A DNA stretch of 15,567 nucleotides from Gammaproteobacteria bacterium. Its GTDB lineage: Bacteria; Pseudomonadota; Gammaproteobacteria; UBA5335; SLRW01. A program made the translations under genes and the position numbers. The stretch covers positions 1 through 15,567 of the forward strand of contig SLRW01000036.1 of assembly GCA_007130745.1 (NCBI GenBank). Direction: 5' to 3'. This document shows, piece by piece, positions 7,334 through 14,269 of the stretch; position 1 is the first letter of the stretch; each line of letters opens with the position of its first letter. Below the pieces are notes generated by a model that was given only the letters and a program-made list of their open reading frames with translations, was not told the origin of the DNA and did no database searches.

Positions 7334-8016
7334 CCTGCCGCCAGCCTCCTGTATTCAGACAAATCCCGGCACACCCACACGGGCTCGTTGCTGAACCGCT
7401 CGCACCAGTCGCTGACTTCCGACCAGCCGTGAAGAAACACGAAATCCAGCCCCGCCTCGCTGGCCACCTCGTAGTCATACCAGGCATCGCCGAAAAAAAC
7501 CGACGGGCGCTGTACCGCCTCGCGCTCCAGCAGCCGCTTCACATGGGCCCGCTTGTCCACGGGGCTGCCATAGATGGCGTCAAACCCGTCGGCCAGCCCG
7601 CGTTCGCGGAAAACCCGGCGCAGCTCCTGCTGATCGCCGCCCGAGACCACATAGCGCGGACAGCCCGCGGGCAGGCAGGCCAGCAATTCACGCAGCCCCG
7701 GCGCCTCCTCACACTGCATCAAACCCTCGCGCACATGGCGGGCGAAATCATCCAGCAACTGCTCAAGCGGAGCCTGCTCGTCCTTTGTCTGGCCCACGAT
7801 CTCGGCCAGAAAATAGCGAAACTTTTCATAGCGCGACACGCCACCACGCGAAACATGATACTCAACCAGCTCTGTGGCAGCGCGTTCCCCCCAGGGCAGC
7901 GCCGCCTTGTAAAAGGCCTCGGTCTTGACCACGTTGGAATTGAGCAGAACACCGTCGCAATCAAACAAAAAGGCGCGGTAATGCGCCGATGCAGGCAATG
8001 TCTCAGGAGGCCGCAT
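7330..8016 (-). CDS. HAD-superfamily phosphatase
   Basis: A 228-residue haloacid dehalogenase-type hydrolase with all four motifs. Motif I is FLFDCDGVLL (17-25 region), with Asp19 as nucleophile and Asp21 as acid/base. Motif II is VVSGG, with Ser125. Motif III is a Lys in VDKRAHVKRL (155 or 160). Motif IV is FFGDAWYD, with Asp177 and Asp181. A helical cap of about 80 residues sits between motifs I and II, as in phosphoglycolate or beta-phosphoglucomutase-like members; KdsC lacks such a cap. The ATG at 8016 overlaps the cytidylyltransferase end by 14 nt, with GAGGAGG (8035-8029 on the minus strand) 12 nt upstream. An open frame extends further upstream but only as a shadow of the cytidylyltransferase. 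From context it probably removes a phosphate from the sugar acid before CMP activation; this role is inferred. Confidence 0.85.
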   Translation of the reverse strand: MRPPETLPASAHYRAFLFDCDGVLLNSNVVKTEAFYKAALPWGERAATELVEYHVSRGGVSRYEKFRYFLAEIVGQTKDEQAPLEQLLDDFARHVREGLMQCEEAPGLRELLACLPAGCPRYVVSGGDQQELRRVFRERGLADGFDAIYGSPVDKRAHVKRLLEREAVQRPSVFFGDAWYDYEVASEAGLDFVFLHGWSEVSDWCERFSNEPVWVCRDLSEYRRLAAG

Positions 8017-8740
8017 CCGCACCCAGCGCCTCCTCGACCCGCGCCACATCTTCCGGCACATCCACCGCGATGGACGCCGACGACACCGCCACCATGCGCA
8101 CCGTATGCCCCAGTTCCAGGAAACGCAGAATCTCGATATCCTCGATCGCCTCCACGGTGGTCTTGCTGCCCGCCTCAAAAAATGCCGCCAGGGGCGCCGC
8201 GGGCAACGCGTATATGCACACCTGCTTCCAGGCCGCCCTGAAACCCAGTTGTTTGTCCGTGGGCACGGCCGCGCGGCTCATGTAAAGCAAGCGGCCATCG
8301 GGCGCAACCACCACCTTGGGCACATTGGGATTGCGAAAATCCGCCTCGGCCTCAATCGCACAATACGCATTCACCACTTCACCCGGATAACGCTGCGCGG
8401 CTTCAATCACCGTGCGGATGTCCCCGGGCTCGATCAGGGGTTCATCGCCCTGCACATTGATATACACGCTGGCGTCCATCTGTCGCGCCACGTGATGCAC
8501 CCGGTCCGTGCCCGTGGGGCAATCGGACGGCGTCATCACATAAGCCATCCCCTGCGCCGTGCAATGCGTGGCGATGCGCTCATCATCTGTGGCCACCACC
8601 ACCCGCTCCGGCGGCAAGGCCTGCACACAGCGCGCCCATACCCGGGACAACAGGCTCTTGCCCGCAACCTCCGCCAGCGGCTTGCCCGGAAAACGCGAGG
8701 ACGCATAACGCGCCGGGATCACGATCAGCGGCTCAGCCAT
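8003..8740 (-). CDS. KdsB-like CMP-sugar synthetase (3-deoxy-ulosonate cytidylyltransferase family)
   Basis: A 245-residue protein, the usual KdsB length. The CTP-binding start is IPARYASSRFPGKPL (8-22). It also has VVVATDDERI (47-56), CPTGTDRV (74-81), the metal site NVQGDEP (95-101; Asp99), YMSRAAVP (153-160) and a late Asp227 in AVDVPED. It joins CMP to an acidic 3-deoxy sugar such as Kdo. The region where true KdsB proteins have H.GIYAY and LEQLR instead reads KQVCIYAL (172-179) and AIEDIEILRFLELG (198-211), so a sugar other than Kdo is plausible. The ATG at 8740 overlaps the aldolase stop by 8 nt; an in-frame start at 8842 would read through the aldolase gene and is rejected. A second, housekeeping kdsB elsewhere in the genome would be expected. 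Confidence 0.85.
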   Translation of the reverse strand: MAEPLIVIPARYASSRFPGKPLAEVAGKSLLSRVWARCVQALPPERVVVATDDERIATHCTAQGMAYVMTPSDCPTGTDRVHHVARQMDASVYINVQGDEPLIEPGDIRTVIEAAQRYPGEVVNAYCAIEAEADFRNPNVPKVVVAPDGRLLYMSRAAVPTDKQLGFRAAWKQVCIYALPAAPLAAFFEAGSKTTVEAIEDIEILRFLELGHTVRMVAVSSASIAVDVPEDVARVEEALGADAAS

Positions 8741-10352
8741 GATTGCCGAGTTCCATTGCGTAAACGGAATCCTGGGTAATGGGGAAACGCGTGGGCGTGA
8801 TACTCGTGACCGGGAGGCTGTCCGGGCTGGCGTTGTAGACACTCAGCGCATCCGCCATTTCCTTGTATCGCGGGTCGGCTTCACTGAAACCATCGAGCCC
8901 CGCCACCAGCACCCTGTCCGCCCCGGCGGCAGAGGCAATAGCCAGGGCGTAGAACACCGCCAGCGGACGGGGCAACACACAGCCCTGCGCTTCGGCCCGG
9001 AACACGCCGGGTTCCACCTGAACCCCGTAATCAAGTATCTCCCAGGATTTCAGCGCCCCGCGGGCTTCCTCTGGCAGCCCTGCCGCCGGACAAATCAGGG
9101 TGCCCTGGTGCCCGGCGTAATATTCACCGTCCATTAGCAGCCGCACCCGGTTACAGGCCACCCAGGCGGTGACCCGCCCGGGGTCCAGCCAGGGGTTGCT
9201 GTTCAGACACAGCACCAGCGGCTCACTCGAGCGGATATAGCGATGCAGGGCCTCGCTGTGTTGCTGCCCCTGCTGGCCCGGCCCCACGATCAGCACGTCG
9301 CGTCCGCTGGCCCAGCCGGAGGCATCCCACTGCCCGTCGGAAGCCATCAGTTCACCGCCGGCGGCCCGCTGCAGACGTTCACGGGAAAAGCCGGCGGCAC
9401 CATCCTTGCGCAACTGTCCCAGCGCCTCCAGTACCTGCTCATGGCGGTAGCGCGAGTCGGCCAGCATCTCCTGCACATAGGTGGGATGAATGCCGTACAG
9501 CCCCGACAGGTAATAAAAAAGATTGGGGCCCCAGTTGTATTCGCGGTGCAGTTCGCCGAAATCACCGATAACCAGCTGGAACAGGGCGTCAAGATCCGGC
9601 TGGCGCTCCTGGCGGCGCAGCAGCTCGAGCATCAGATACTCGGTGCGGGCATTGCCGGCGCCGCGGCCCATACCCAGCACCGTCGCATCAATCCAGGTGG
9701 CGCCGGCCGCCATCGCCGCCAGCGCATTATCCAGCCCGCGTCCCATATTATCGTGGGCATGAAAACCCACCGGGCCGTTGCGGGCCGCCTGAAACGCCTT
9801 GACGGCATCACTGACCTCAGCGGCATCCATATTGCCCAGCGAGTCGGCAAAATACAGCACATCCAGCGGCCAGTCCCGGGCGGCGCCGGCCTTGGCCAGC
9901 AGCGCTTCATAACCACGCCCGCCGGCCTGCATGATATTGACGCCCACGGTATAGCCAAGCTCGGCCAGGCGGCGTACCACCGGCTCACACTGTTCGAACT
10001 CGCCAAAATGCGCCGCGATCCTGACCAGATCAACGGGAGAATCCTTCGCCGGCGCAAAGAAGTGGTCAACCATGGCGCCGGGGTCATCGGCGGCCAGCAA
10101 ATCCTTGGCGTTCATCATGACGCCCAGCGTGAGCCCTTCGGGAACATCCAGTGACTCAACCAGGGCGTCCGGCGTGAAGGCGAAAGGCCCCAGAAAGCGG
10201 CCCTGGCCGGGGCCGCGAAACCCCAGCTCCACCACATCCACCCCGGAACGGGCCATTACATCAAGATAACGCTGGGCCAGATCAAGCGAAAAATTCCAGT
10301 CGTTATAGTAACCACCATCACGCAGTGTGCAATCCAGCACCTGTATACTCAT
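8733..10352 (-). CDS. DRE-TIM (HMGL-like) aldolase fused to a sialyltransferase-like Rossmann domain
   Basis: A 539-residue protein in two parts. The N-terminal part (about 1-280) is a DRE-TIM metallolyase of the 4-hydroxy-2-oxovalerate aldolase / HMG-CoA lyase type: LDCTLRDGG (6-14) with Arg11 and Asp12, metal ligands in HAHDN (198-202), and GMGRGAGN further on. Such enzymes make or break C-C bonds with a pyruvate-type enolate and a divalent metal. After a helical linker, residues 352-539 form a second domain that starts DVLIVGPGQQ (352-361) and has AVFYALAIASAAGADRVLVAGLDGF (from about 465). This order of a Gly loop and a helix-strand-GxD resembles GT42/DUF115-like folds. The resemblance is by pattern and may only mean a related Rossmann domain. 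The ATG at 10352 has AGGTGG (10361-10356, minus strand) 3-4 nt further than the minimum spacing, a good site. It is the first gene of the five-gene operon. Confidence 0.8.
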   Translation of the reverse strand: MSIQVLDCTLRDGGYYNDWNFSLDLAQRYLDVMARSGVDVVELGFRGPGQGRFLGPFAFTPDALVESLDVPEGLTLGVMMNAKDLLAADDPGAMVDHFFAPAKDSPVDLVRIAAHFGEFEQCEPVVRRLAELGYTVGVNIMQAGGRGYEALLAKAGAARDWPLDVLYFADSLGNMDAAEVSDAVKAFQAARNGPVGFHAHDNMGRGLDNALAAMAAGATWIDATVLGMGRGAGNARTEYLMLELLRRQERQPDLDALFQLVIGDFGELHREYNWGPNLFYYLSGLYGIHPTYVQEMLADSRYRHEQVLEALGQLRKDGAAGFSRERLQRAAGGELMASDGQWDASGWASGRDVLIVGPGQQGQQHSEALHRYIRSSEPLVLCLNSNPWLDPGRVTAWVACNRVRLLMDGEYYAGHQGTLICPAAGLPEEARGALKSWEILDYGVQVEPGVFRAEAQGCVLPRPLAVFYALAIASAAGADRVLVAGLDGFSEADPRYKEMADALSVYNASPDSLPVTSITPTRFPITQDSVYAMELGNHG

Positions 10353-10568
10353 GAGCCACCTGAATTTGTCGTTTTCTCCAGAATGAAATCAACGGCCCGC
10401 CACGCAAGCGGCAAACACGGACCTCCGTCATGCACTGCCGGAATTATCGCACAGTCAGCAAAAAATCCCGTTTCCCGGGCCCCACGACCCAACACCGGCA
10501 CAGGTCTGGTTGAGCACAATACCCTGTCATGGGATGATCCCCGCAACCCGAAACCGCAAGAGCCCGCC
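10353..10568. promoter_or_regulatory. divergent intergenic region between the aldolase operon and a sulfotransferase
   Basis: This 216-bp gap is the only place where the - strand operon can have its own promoter, and it must also drive the + strand sulfotransferase. On the + strand a weak sigma70-like pair is visible: TTGAGC (10510-10515), 17 bp, GATGAT (10533-10538). On the - strand the best candidate is TTGATT, 17 bp, ACAAAT close to the aldolase start, which is poor. A short dyad ACGGA-CC-TCCGT lies at 10417-10428. The frame open on the + strand from 10383 runs into the sulfotransferase but its first 62 codons look like non-coding sequence. The promoter assignments are tentative. Confidence 0.3.
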
Positions 10569-11450
10569 ATGCAGACATTGATTCATATCGGCTGCCCCAA
10601 GACCGGTACCACCTCGCTGCAACAACACCTGTTCCGGAAATTGCCACAGACCCACTATCTGGGTCACTACAGTAAACTCGACCCCCGGCTCCACCAGATC
10701 ATCAAGGGGCGCCGGCCGGCGGAAAAACTGCTGCCCGGCTGGTCCCACATGGTGGCGATGGCGCCTGCCGATACGCGCCTGCTGCTGTATTCACACGAAA
10801 AATTCAGTTACTTCCCGGTCACGGAGGCCCCCGATGTTGCCCGCAAACTGTATGAGATGACCGGGCCTGCCGATATCCTCATCACCATCCGCCGCCAGCA
10901 GGATATTTGCGTATCCACCTACTTCAATTTCGTCGCCACCGGCTATGGCCATGATTTTAATACCTTCATGCATAACGGGCTTGAGTGGCTGAACCCGCAG
11001 AACAGTGAAAGGCTGCACCGCGGACCGGAACGCCTTTGGGGAAGCTGGTTGTTTGACGAACTGTTTGAAGCCTGGGCAGCCGTCTTTGGCAAGGTCCACG
11101 TGCTGCCACTGGAAGCCTGGCGTCAGCAACCGCAACAGGCCACCGAAACCCTGGCCCGGGCGCTGGGCATGCCCGCCGAGGCCATCACCCTGCCCGTGGC
11201 CCGCAGCCGCTCACGCGCCTCCAACGCCCCCTGGCGACGCTACCTGCCCCGACCCCTGGCGGAATGGCTCAAGACCGCCACCCTGCCCGACTGGTTTAAC
11301 CGGCGCGTGGAAGAACAACTGCACGTTGATTTGACCCCCGAACAGCGCGAGACCATCGCACAGGCCTATGGTGCCAGTAACCGCAAACTGGCCGAACGCA
11401 GCGGCTGGGATCTCAGGCAACTTGGTTATCCGGGCTGGCCTGCAGGCTAA
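10569..11450 (+). CDS. sulfotransferase (second type)
   Basis: A 293-residue sulfotransferase. The phosphosulfate loop is HIGCPKTGTTSLQQ (6-19), with Lys11 and Thr14-Thr15 as in the classical PKTGTT form. The 3'-phosphate site is ITIRRQQDICVS, with Arg108 and Ser116 eight residues apart. The form of the loop and the lack of the CxCG element separate it from the sulfotransferases at 1109 and 13351. The ATG at 10569 places the loop at residue 6, as usual. A longer in-frame start at 10383 would add 62 residues without family features and is rejected. AAGAG upstream is a weak ribosome binding site. Its 3' end overlaps the convergent sulfotransferase by 38 bp. The substrate is probably a glycan, from context only. 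Confidence 0.83.
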   Translation: MQTLIHIGCPKTGTTSLQQHLFRKLPQTHYLGHYSKLDPRLHQIIKGRRPAEKLLPGWSHMVAMAPADTRLLLYSHEKFSYFPVTEAPDVARKLYEMTGPADILITIRRQQDICVSTYFNFVATGYGHDFNTFMHNGLEWLNPQNSERLHRGPERLWGSWLFDELFEAWAAVFGKVHVLPLEAWRQQPQQATETLARALGMPAEAITLPVARSRSRASNAPWRRYLPRPLAEWLKTATLPDWFNRRVEEQLHVDLTPEQRETIAQAYGASNRKLAERSGWDLRQLGYPGWPAG

Positions 11451-12426
11451 GCGCTTCGACTTCCTCGCGCAGGGCGCGCGCCTCGGCCAGCAGACCCTCG
11501 TGACGCCAGACCATTTCGCCGGCTTCCGGATACCGCTCACCGATGCCAATATTGCGGGCGGATACCGCCGGGTCAAAGTATCGCGCCGCCGGCACATGCC
11601 CGGCACTGATACCCAGCCAGTACCCGAGACAGGCCGCCCAGCTCGCGTGGTCCTGCACAAAGCCCTCGAAAGGCACTGACAGGCAGGTTTGCGGATGCCC
11701 TCGCTGATAATCCCGTAACCGCTGCAGACACCGCAGCGTTGTTTCCAGAAAAGCCTGCCCGGGATCTTCCGCCGTACCCCAGGCATATTTCCCCTTCTCC
11801 CGCACCTTGTCCCAGCCCACCTGGCGAATAATCTCCGTAAACTGGTCGACCGGGTCCCGGTGCACCACAATCACCCGCACGGGGTCATACACCCGCTCCC
11901 ACAGCCCGTCATGGCGGGGGTCGTCAAAGCGCAGACACTTGTCCAGCACCACCCGTTTGGCGTCGGGACAGTATTGCCTGACACGCGTGCTGAACCAGTG
12001 TTGCCAGTAAGTGACCGCGTCAAAAGTCTCGCCGTGTTCCAGCCGGCGGCAAAAATCCCGCAGATACCGACGGTCTACAACCCAGCCTTCAACACCTTCT
12101 GAGCGGACATTGGTCTTGTGTTCACCGGTGCGCCGGCCCAGACCCACGCCGGATCTGACCCGGTGATACAGGGCCTGCCTGCGTTGATAACCGGGCAACC
12201 GCTTGCGCAATGGTTCCTGCCGGATTTTGCGTTTCAGTCGCGCCGATAGAGCACGCGCCATGTCGGCTTGCGTTTGGCGGTCCGGCGCCAGGAGTATCTC
12301 GCCAATACCGCCAGCCCGCACAAAACTTTTGATTTTTGGCAGCACTGCAAAAGCCGAGGAATCCCTGGCCCAGTCCACCACGGCCCCGGATCCGGAAAAA
12401 CCGAATCCGTAAATCACAATATTCAT
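11413..12426 (-). CDS. sulfotransferase-like protein (third, divergent type)
   Basis: A 337-residue protein with a sulfotransferase-like frame. The N-terminal strand and loop is IYGFGFSGSGAVVDWA (5-20), a phosphosulfate-loop variant. VVLDKCLRFDDP (159-170) sits where others have DSSK. A later strand and loop is VRVIVVHRDPVDQFTEI (183-199). Arg190 fits the 3'-phosphate Arg, but the residue eight further on, normally Ser, is Glu198, with Thr197 next to it. The family assignment is therefore good but PAPS binding is less certain than for its neighbours. Residues 50-110 are unusually rich in Arg and Lys. The ATG at 12426 follows a G-rich stretch that includes GAGGGGG, an acceptable ribosome binding site. 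The 3' end overlaps the convergent sulfotransferase by 38 bp, so the last 12 residues of each are coded by both strands. Confidence 0.68.
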   Translation of the reverse strand: MNIVIYGFGFSGSGAVVDWARDSSAFAVLPKIKSFVRAGGIGEILLAPDRQTQADMARALSARLKRKIRQEPLRKRLPGYQRRQALYHRVRSGVGLGRRTGEHKTNVRSEGVEGWVVDRRYLRDFCRRLEHGETFDAVTYWQHWFSTRVRQYCPDAKRVVLDKCLRFDDPRHDGLWERVYDPVRVIVVHRDPVDQFTEIIRQVGWDKVREKGKYAWGTAEDPGQAFLETTLRCLQRLRDYQRGHPQTCLSVPFEGFVQDHASWAACLGYWLGISAGHVPAARYFDPAVSARNIGIGERYPEAGEMVWRHEGLLAEARALREEVEALSLQASPDNQVA

Positions 12427-12586
12427 TACCCCCCCCTCAGCAAGCCCTGCCGCGCTCCGGACAAAATCTGATGCGCGAATGACGCTTTGCAGCAGCTTGC
12501 GTTAACATAATAGTAATACGTCATGACACACGCTGCGACCTGACATAACTGTACGTCGGGTGCAAACACCGCCTGGCGCGAGGCCC
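12427..12586. promoter_or_regulatory. divergent intergenic region with AT-rich core
   Basis: The 160 bp between the - strand sulfotransferase and the + strand kinase-like gene contains an AT-rich core at about 12501-12520 in otherwise GC-rich DNA. CATAAT (12506-12511) is a good -10 match on the + strand but no -35 is properly spaced: TTGCAG at 12487-12492 leaves only 13 bp. The reverse strand offers TATTAT (12514-12509), also without a good -35. An 8-bp palindrome GTCATGAC lies at 12520-12527. It is likely to hold divergent promoters, but exact sites cannot be set by eye. Confidence 0.3.
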
Positions 12587-13354
12587 ATGTCCCGCAATCC
12601 GGATTTCGACACCCTCTGGGCGCTCGCTCATAGCAGCCCGCAGTTACACGCCACCTCCGGCACCCACCGCGGCGGCTGGAGCCGGGTCTGCCGCCCGCAA
12701 GCCGGCGAAATCCTCAAATACCAGCTCAACTATGTGCGCCGGGACTGGCGCAGCCTGGGCCGCCTGGTGCCCACCCTGCTGTGCGAGGCACGCGCGCTGC
12801 GCGAAGTCCGCAAGCGTGGATTCACCGCCCTGCCCGAAGTACGGGCACTGGCCGGAGACAGGCGCAAACACCCCGAAGGGCCCAGAGCAATCCTGGTGAT
12901 GAGCGAACTCACGGACCGCGAGCCGGTGGATCACCTGATCGCCCGTTTCAGGGCGGGCGAACTCCCGCAACGGCAATGGCATACGCTGGCCAGGGCGTGC
13001 GGCGCCATTATCCGCCAATTGCATGACGCTGGATTTGCGCATTGCTCACTGCGTGCCGAACACATGCTGGCCAGACCTTCGGAGACTGCCGAATACGGCT
13101 GGGACATTGCCCTGATTGATTTTGAGCATTGCCGGCGCAGCCCGCGCATCTACAGCTTCTGGCGTGACCTGCGCAAACTGGCACGCGACCCGGCCTGCCG
13201 CGATCTGACACAAAGCCAGAAACTGCGTTTTTACCTGGGCTACACCGGAGAGGACCAACTGACACGCCGGGACCGCTTCTGGTTGCGCCGGCTGGCCCAC
13301 AAGCTCGGCAAGAAACGCCGGCGCAAGAAGAAAATCATGGTACACACGGCCTAG
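12587..13354 (+). CDS. LPS kinase-like protein (WaaP/InaA superfamily), probable pseudokinase
   Basis: A 255-residue kinase-fold protein. Lys44 in ILKYQL and Glu67 in LLCEARAL fit the nucleotide-site Lys-Glu pair, and LIDFEHCRR (176-184; Asp178) fits the DFG-equivalent of Kdo/heptose kinases. The catalytic loop reads GFAHCSLRAEHMLA (149-162). Against WaaP-type HRDxxxxHFL, the catalytic Asp is Ser154, while His152 and His159 are kept. The C-terminal 25 residues are very basic (GKKRRRKKKI, 241-250). The ATG at 12587 has GAGG only 3 nt upstream; a GTG at 12560 would add 9 residues but has no ribosome binding site, so the start is uncertain. The gene's stop shares a CTAG with the stop of the convergent sulfotransferase. 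The role may be a modified-site LPS kinase or a non-catalytic partner. Confidence 0.68.
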   Translation: MSRNPDFDTLWALAHSSPQLHATSGTHRGGWSRVCRPQAGEILKYQLNYVRRDWRSLGRLVPTLLCEARALREVRKRGFTALPEVRALAGDRRKHPEGPRAILVMSELTDREPVDHLIARFRAGELPQRQWHTLARACGAIIRQLHDAGFAHCSLRAEHMLARPSETAEYGWDIALIDFEHCRRSPRIYSFWRDLRKLARDPACRDLTQSQKLRFYLGYTGEDQLTRRDRFWLRRLAHKLGKKRRRKKKIMVHTA

Positions 13355-14202
13355 CGTATCCCCGCCGCGGCCAGGTTGCGGCGGTGCTCGCTCCTGTTCA
13401 CCGCACTGATCAGTGTTTTCTCCCAGCCCCGCAGCCGTTGCTGCCAGGACTCATCCAGGCAGATTTCCGAGGAACGGCTGCGGCGCTGGCGATTGCCGCC
13501 CAGGATATGTACTTCGGTCTCGCCCCATTGCGTGAGCTGGGTGTCTTCCAGTTCAAGGCCGGCGGCCTGCATGATGCGCCCGAGCTGGGCGCGGGGGTCA
13601 CGGCAGAGCGCCTCGTAGGACACGTGCACCATGCCCGGAAAAGCCTCACCCAGCGCCCGTACCCGCCGGCTGCGCATGCGGTAGTTCCAGATCGCCGGAA
13701 AGATGGTGCGGCCCTTGCGCCGCATGGAGGCACACTGCGCGCGGGGGTCCTTGAAGATATGCACCGGCACCAGCTCCACGCCCTCGACTTTGGCCAGGGA
13801 ACTGAAATAACCCCGCCGGCGCGAGGTATCCACGATCACCCGCGCCCCGGAGGCCGCCAGCACCGCCTTGAAATAGGCCCGCAGCGAATCCCCGTCCAGG
13901 GCCTTCGCGTCATAGCCCACATCCAGCGAGGCCAGCGACAGCCCCTGCTGGCCCAGCGCGGTTTCCACCTGCGACCAGAAAACACATTCAGCCGGTTGCG
14001 TGGCGCCGCAGGCGCAATCCTTGCGGCCCCTGAGAAACAGCGGGATATTCTTGGTGCCACCGGTAGCCACCACCTGCGAATGGGCATTGAGCAGCCGCCC
14101 CAGCAACGTGGTACCGCTATGCCCCAGCCCCAGCAAATAAATAACCTTGACGGGCGTTTCACGCCCGGTTTTCAGTTGAATGTTTTCAGTTTTCAGACTC
14201 AT
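13351..14202 (-). CDS. PAPS-dependent sulfotransferase (same subfamily as 1109-1933)
   Basis: A 283-residue sulfotransferase. The phosphosulfate loop is GLGHSGTTLL (25-34). CACG (63-66) then Cys73-Val-Phe-Trp repeats the CxCG...CxFW pattern of the first sulfotransferase. VDTSRRR (124-130) stands in place of DSSK. The 3'-phosphate site is FKDPRAQCAS, with Lys151 instead of Arg and Ser159 at the expected spacing. The ATG at 14202 is chosen; an in-frame GTG at 14256 lies within the repeat and lacks support. The first 14 codons derive from the 14185-14253 inverted repeat, so the N-terminus seems to have been replaced or extended by repeat sequence. No strong ribosome binding site is present. The gene lies 75 bp after ssb on the same strand and ends in a stop shared with the convergent kinase-like gene. 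Confidence 0.83.
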   Translation of the reverse strand: MSLKTENIQLKTGRETPVKVIYLLGLGHSGTTLLGRLLNAHSQVVATGGTKNIPLFLRGRKDCACGATQPAECVFWSQVETALGQQGLSLASLDVGYDAKALDGDSLRAYFKAVLAASGARVIVDTSRRRGYFSSLAKVEGVELVPVHIFKDPRAQCASMRRKGRTIFPAIWNYRMRSRRVRALGEAFPGMVHVSYEALCRDPRAQLGRIMQAAGLELEDTQLTQWGETEVHILGGNRQRRSRSSEICLDESWQQRLRGWEKTLISAVNRSEHRRNLAAAGIR

Positions 14203-14253
14203 CTGAACCCGCACCAAAATAACGGCTGCAGGCCGCCTGGTCTGAAAACTGAA
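14185..14253. repeat. 14-bp perfect inverted repeat between ssb and a sulfotransferase
   Basis: The arms are TTCAGTTTTCAGAC (14185-14198) and GTCTGAAAACTGAA (14240-14253), exact reverse complements separated by 41 nt. The surrounding bases repeat the same TTCAG/CTGAA words several times on both sides. The left arm lies inside the start of the sulfotransferase gene; the right arm is intergenic. It could form a long-loop hairpin or cruciform in the ssb transcript. There is no U-tract, so it is not a typical intrinsic terminator. Confidence 0.85.
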
Positions 14254-14269
14254 CACTGAACACTGAACA
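14249..14269. repeat. 7-bp tandem repeat, three copies of CTGAACA
   Basis: Three perfect head-to-tail copies of CTGAACA fill 14249-14269, overlapping the right arm of the inverted repeat and ending 8 bp from the ssb stop. The word is the same as that forming the inverted repeat. This may be a spreading intergenic repeat family or a slippage-prone tract. Confidence 0.85.

Noticed and set aside
8019..8178. Upstream extension of the HAD phosphatase
   Set aside because: The extra residues are an Arg/Trp-rich shadow of the cytidylyltransferase frame, and a strong ribosome binding site supports the ATG at 8016.
9243..10154. Long + strand open frame opposite the aldolase
   Set aside because: The - strand carries intact DRE-TIM motifs; the + strand product is rich in His/Gln/Arg with no recognisable fold.
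10383..10568. Upstream extension of the sulfotransferase at 10569
   Set aside because: The added 62 residues have no family features; the classical loop already sits at residue 6 from the ATG at 10569.
14185..14253. Inverted repeat as an intrinsic terminator of ssb
   Set aside because: The loop is 41 nt, the stem is A/T-rich and no U-tract follows; it is better described as a repeat.
13384..14259. Long + strand open frame opposite the last sulfotransferase
   Set aside because: It is a GC-bias shadow: the - strand frame has clear sulfotransferase motifs and the + strand product has none.
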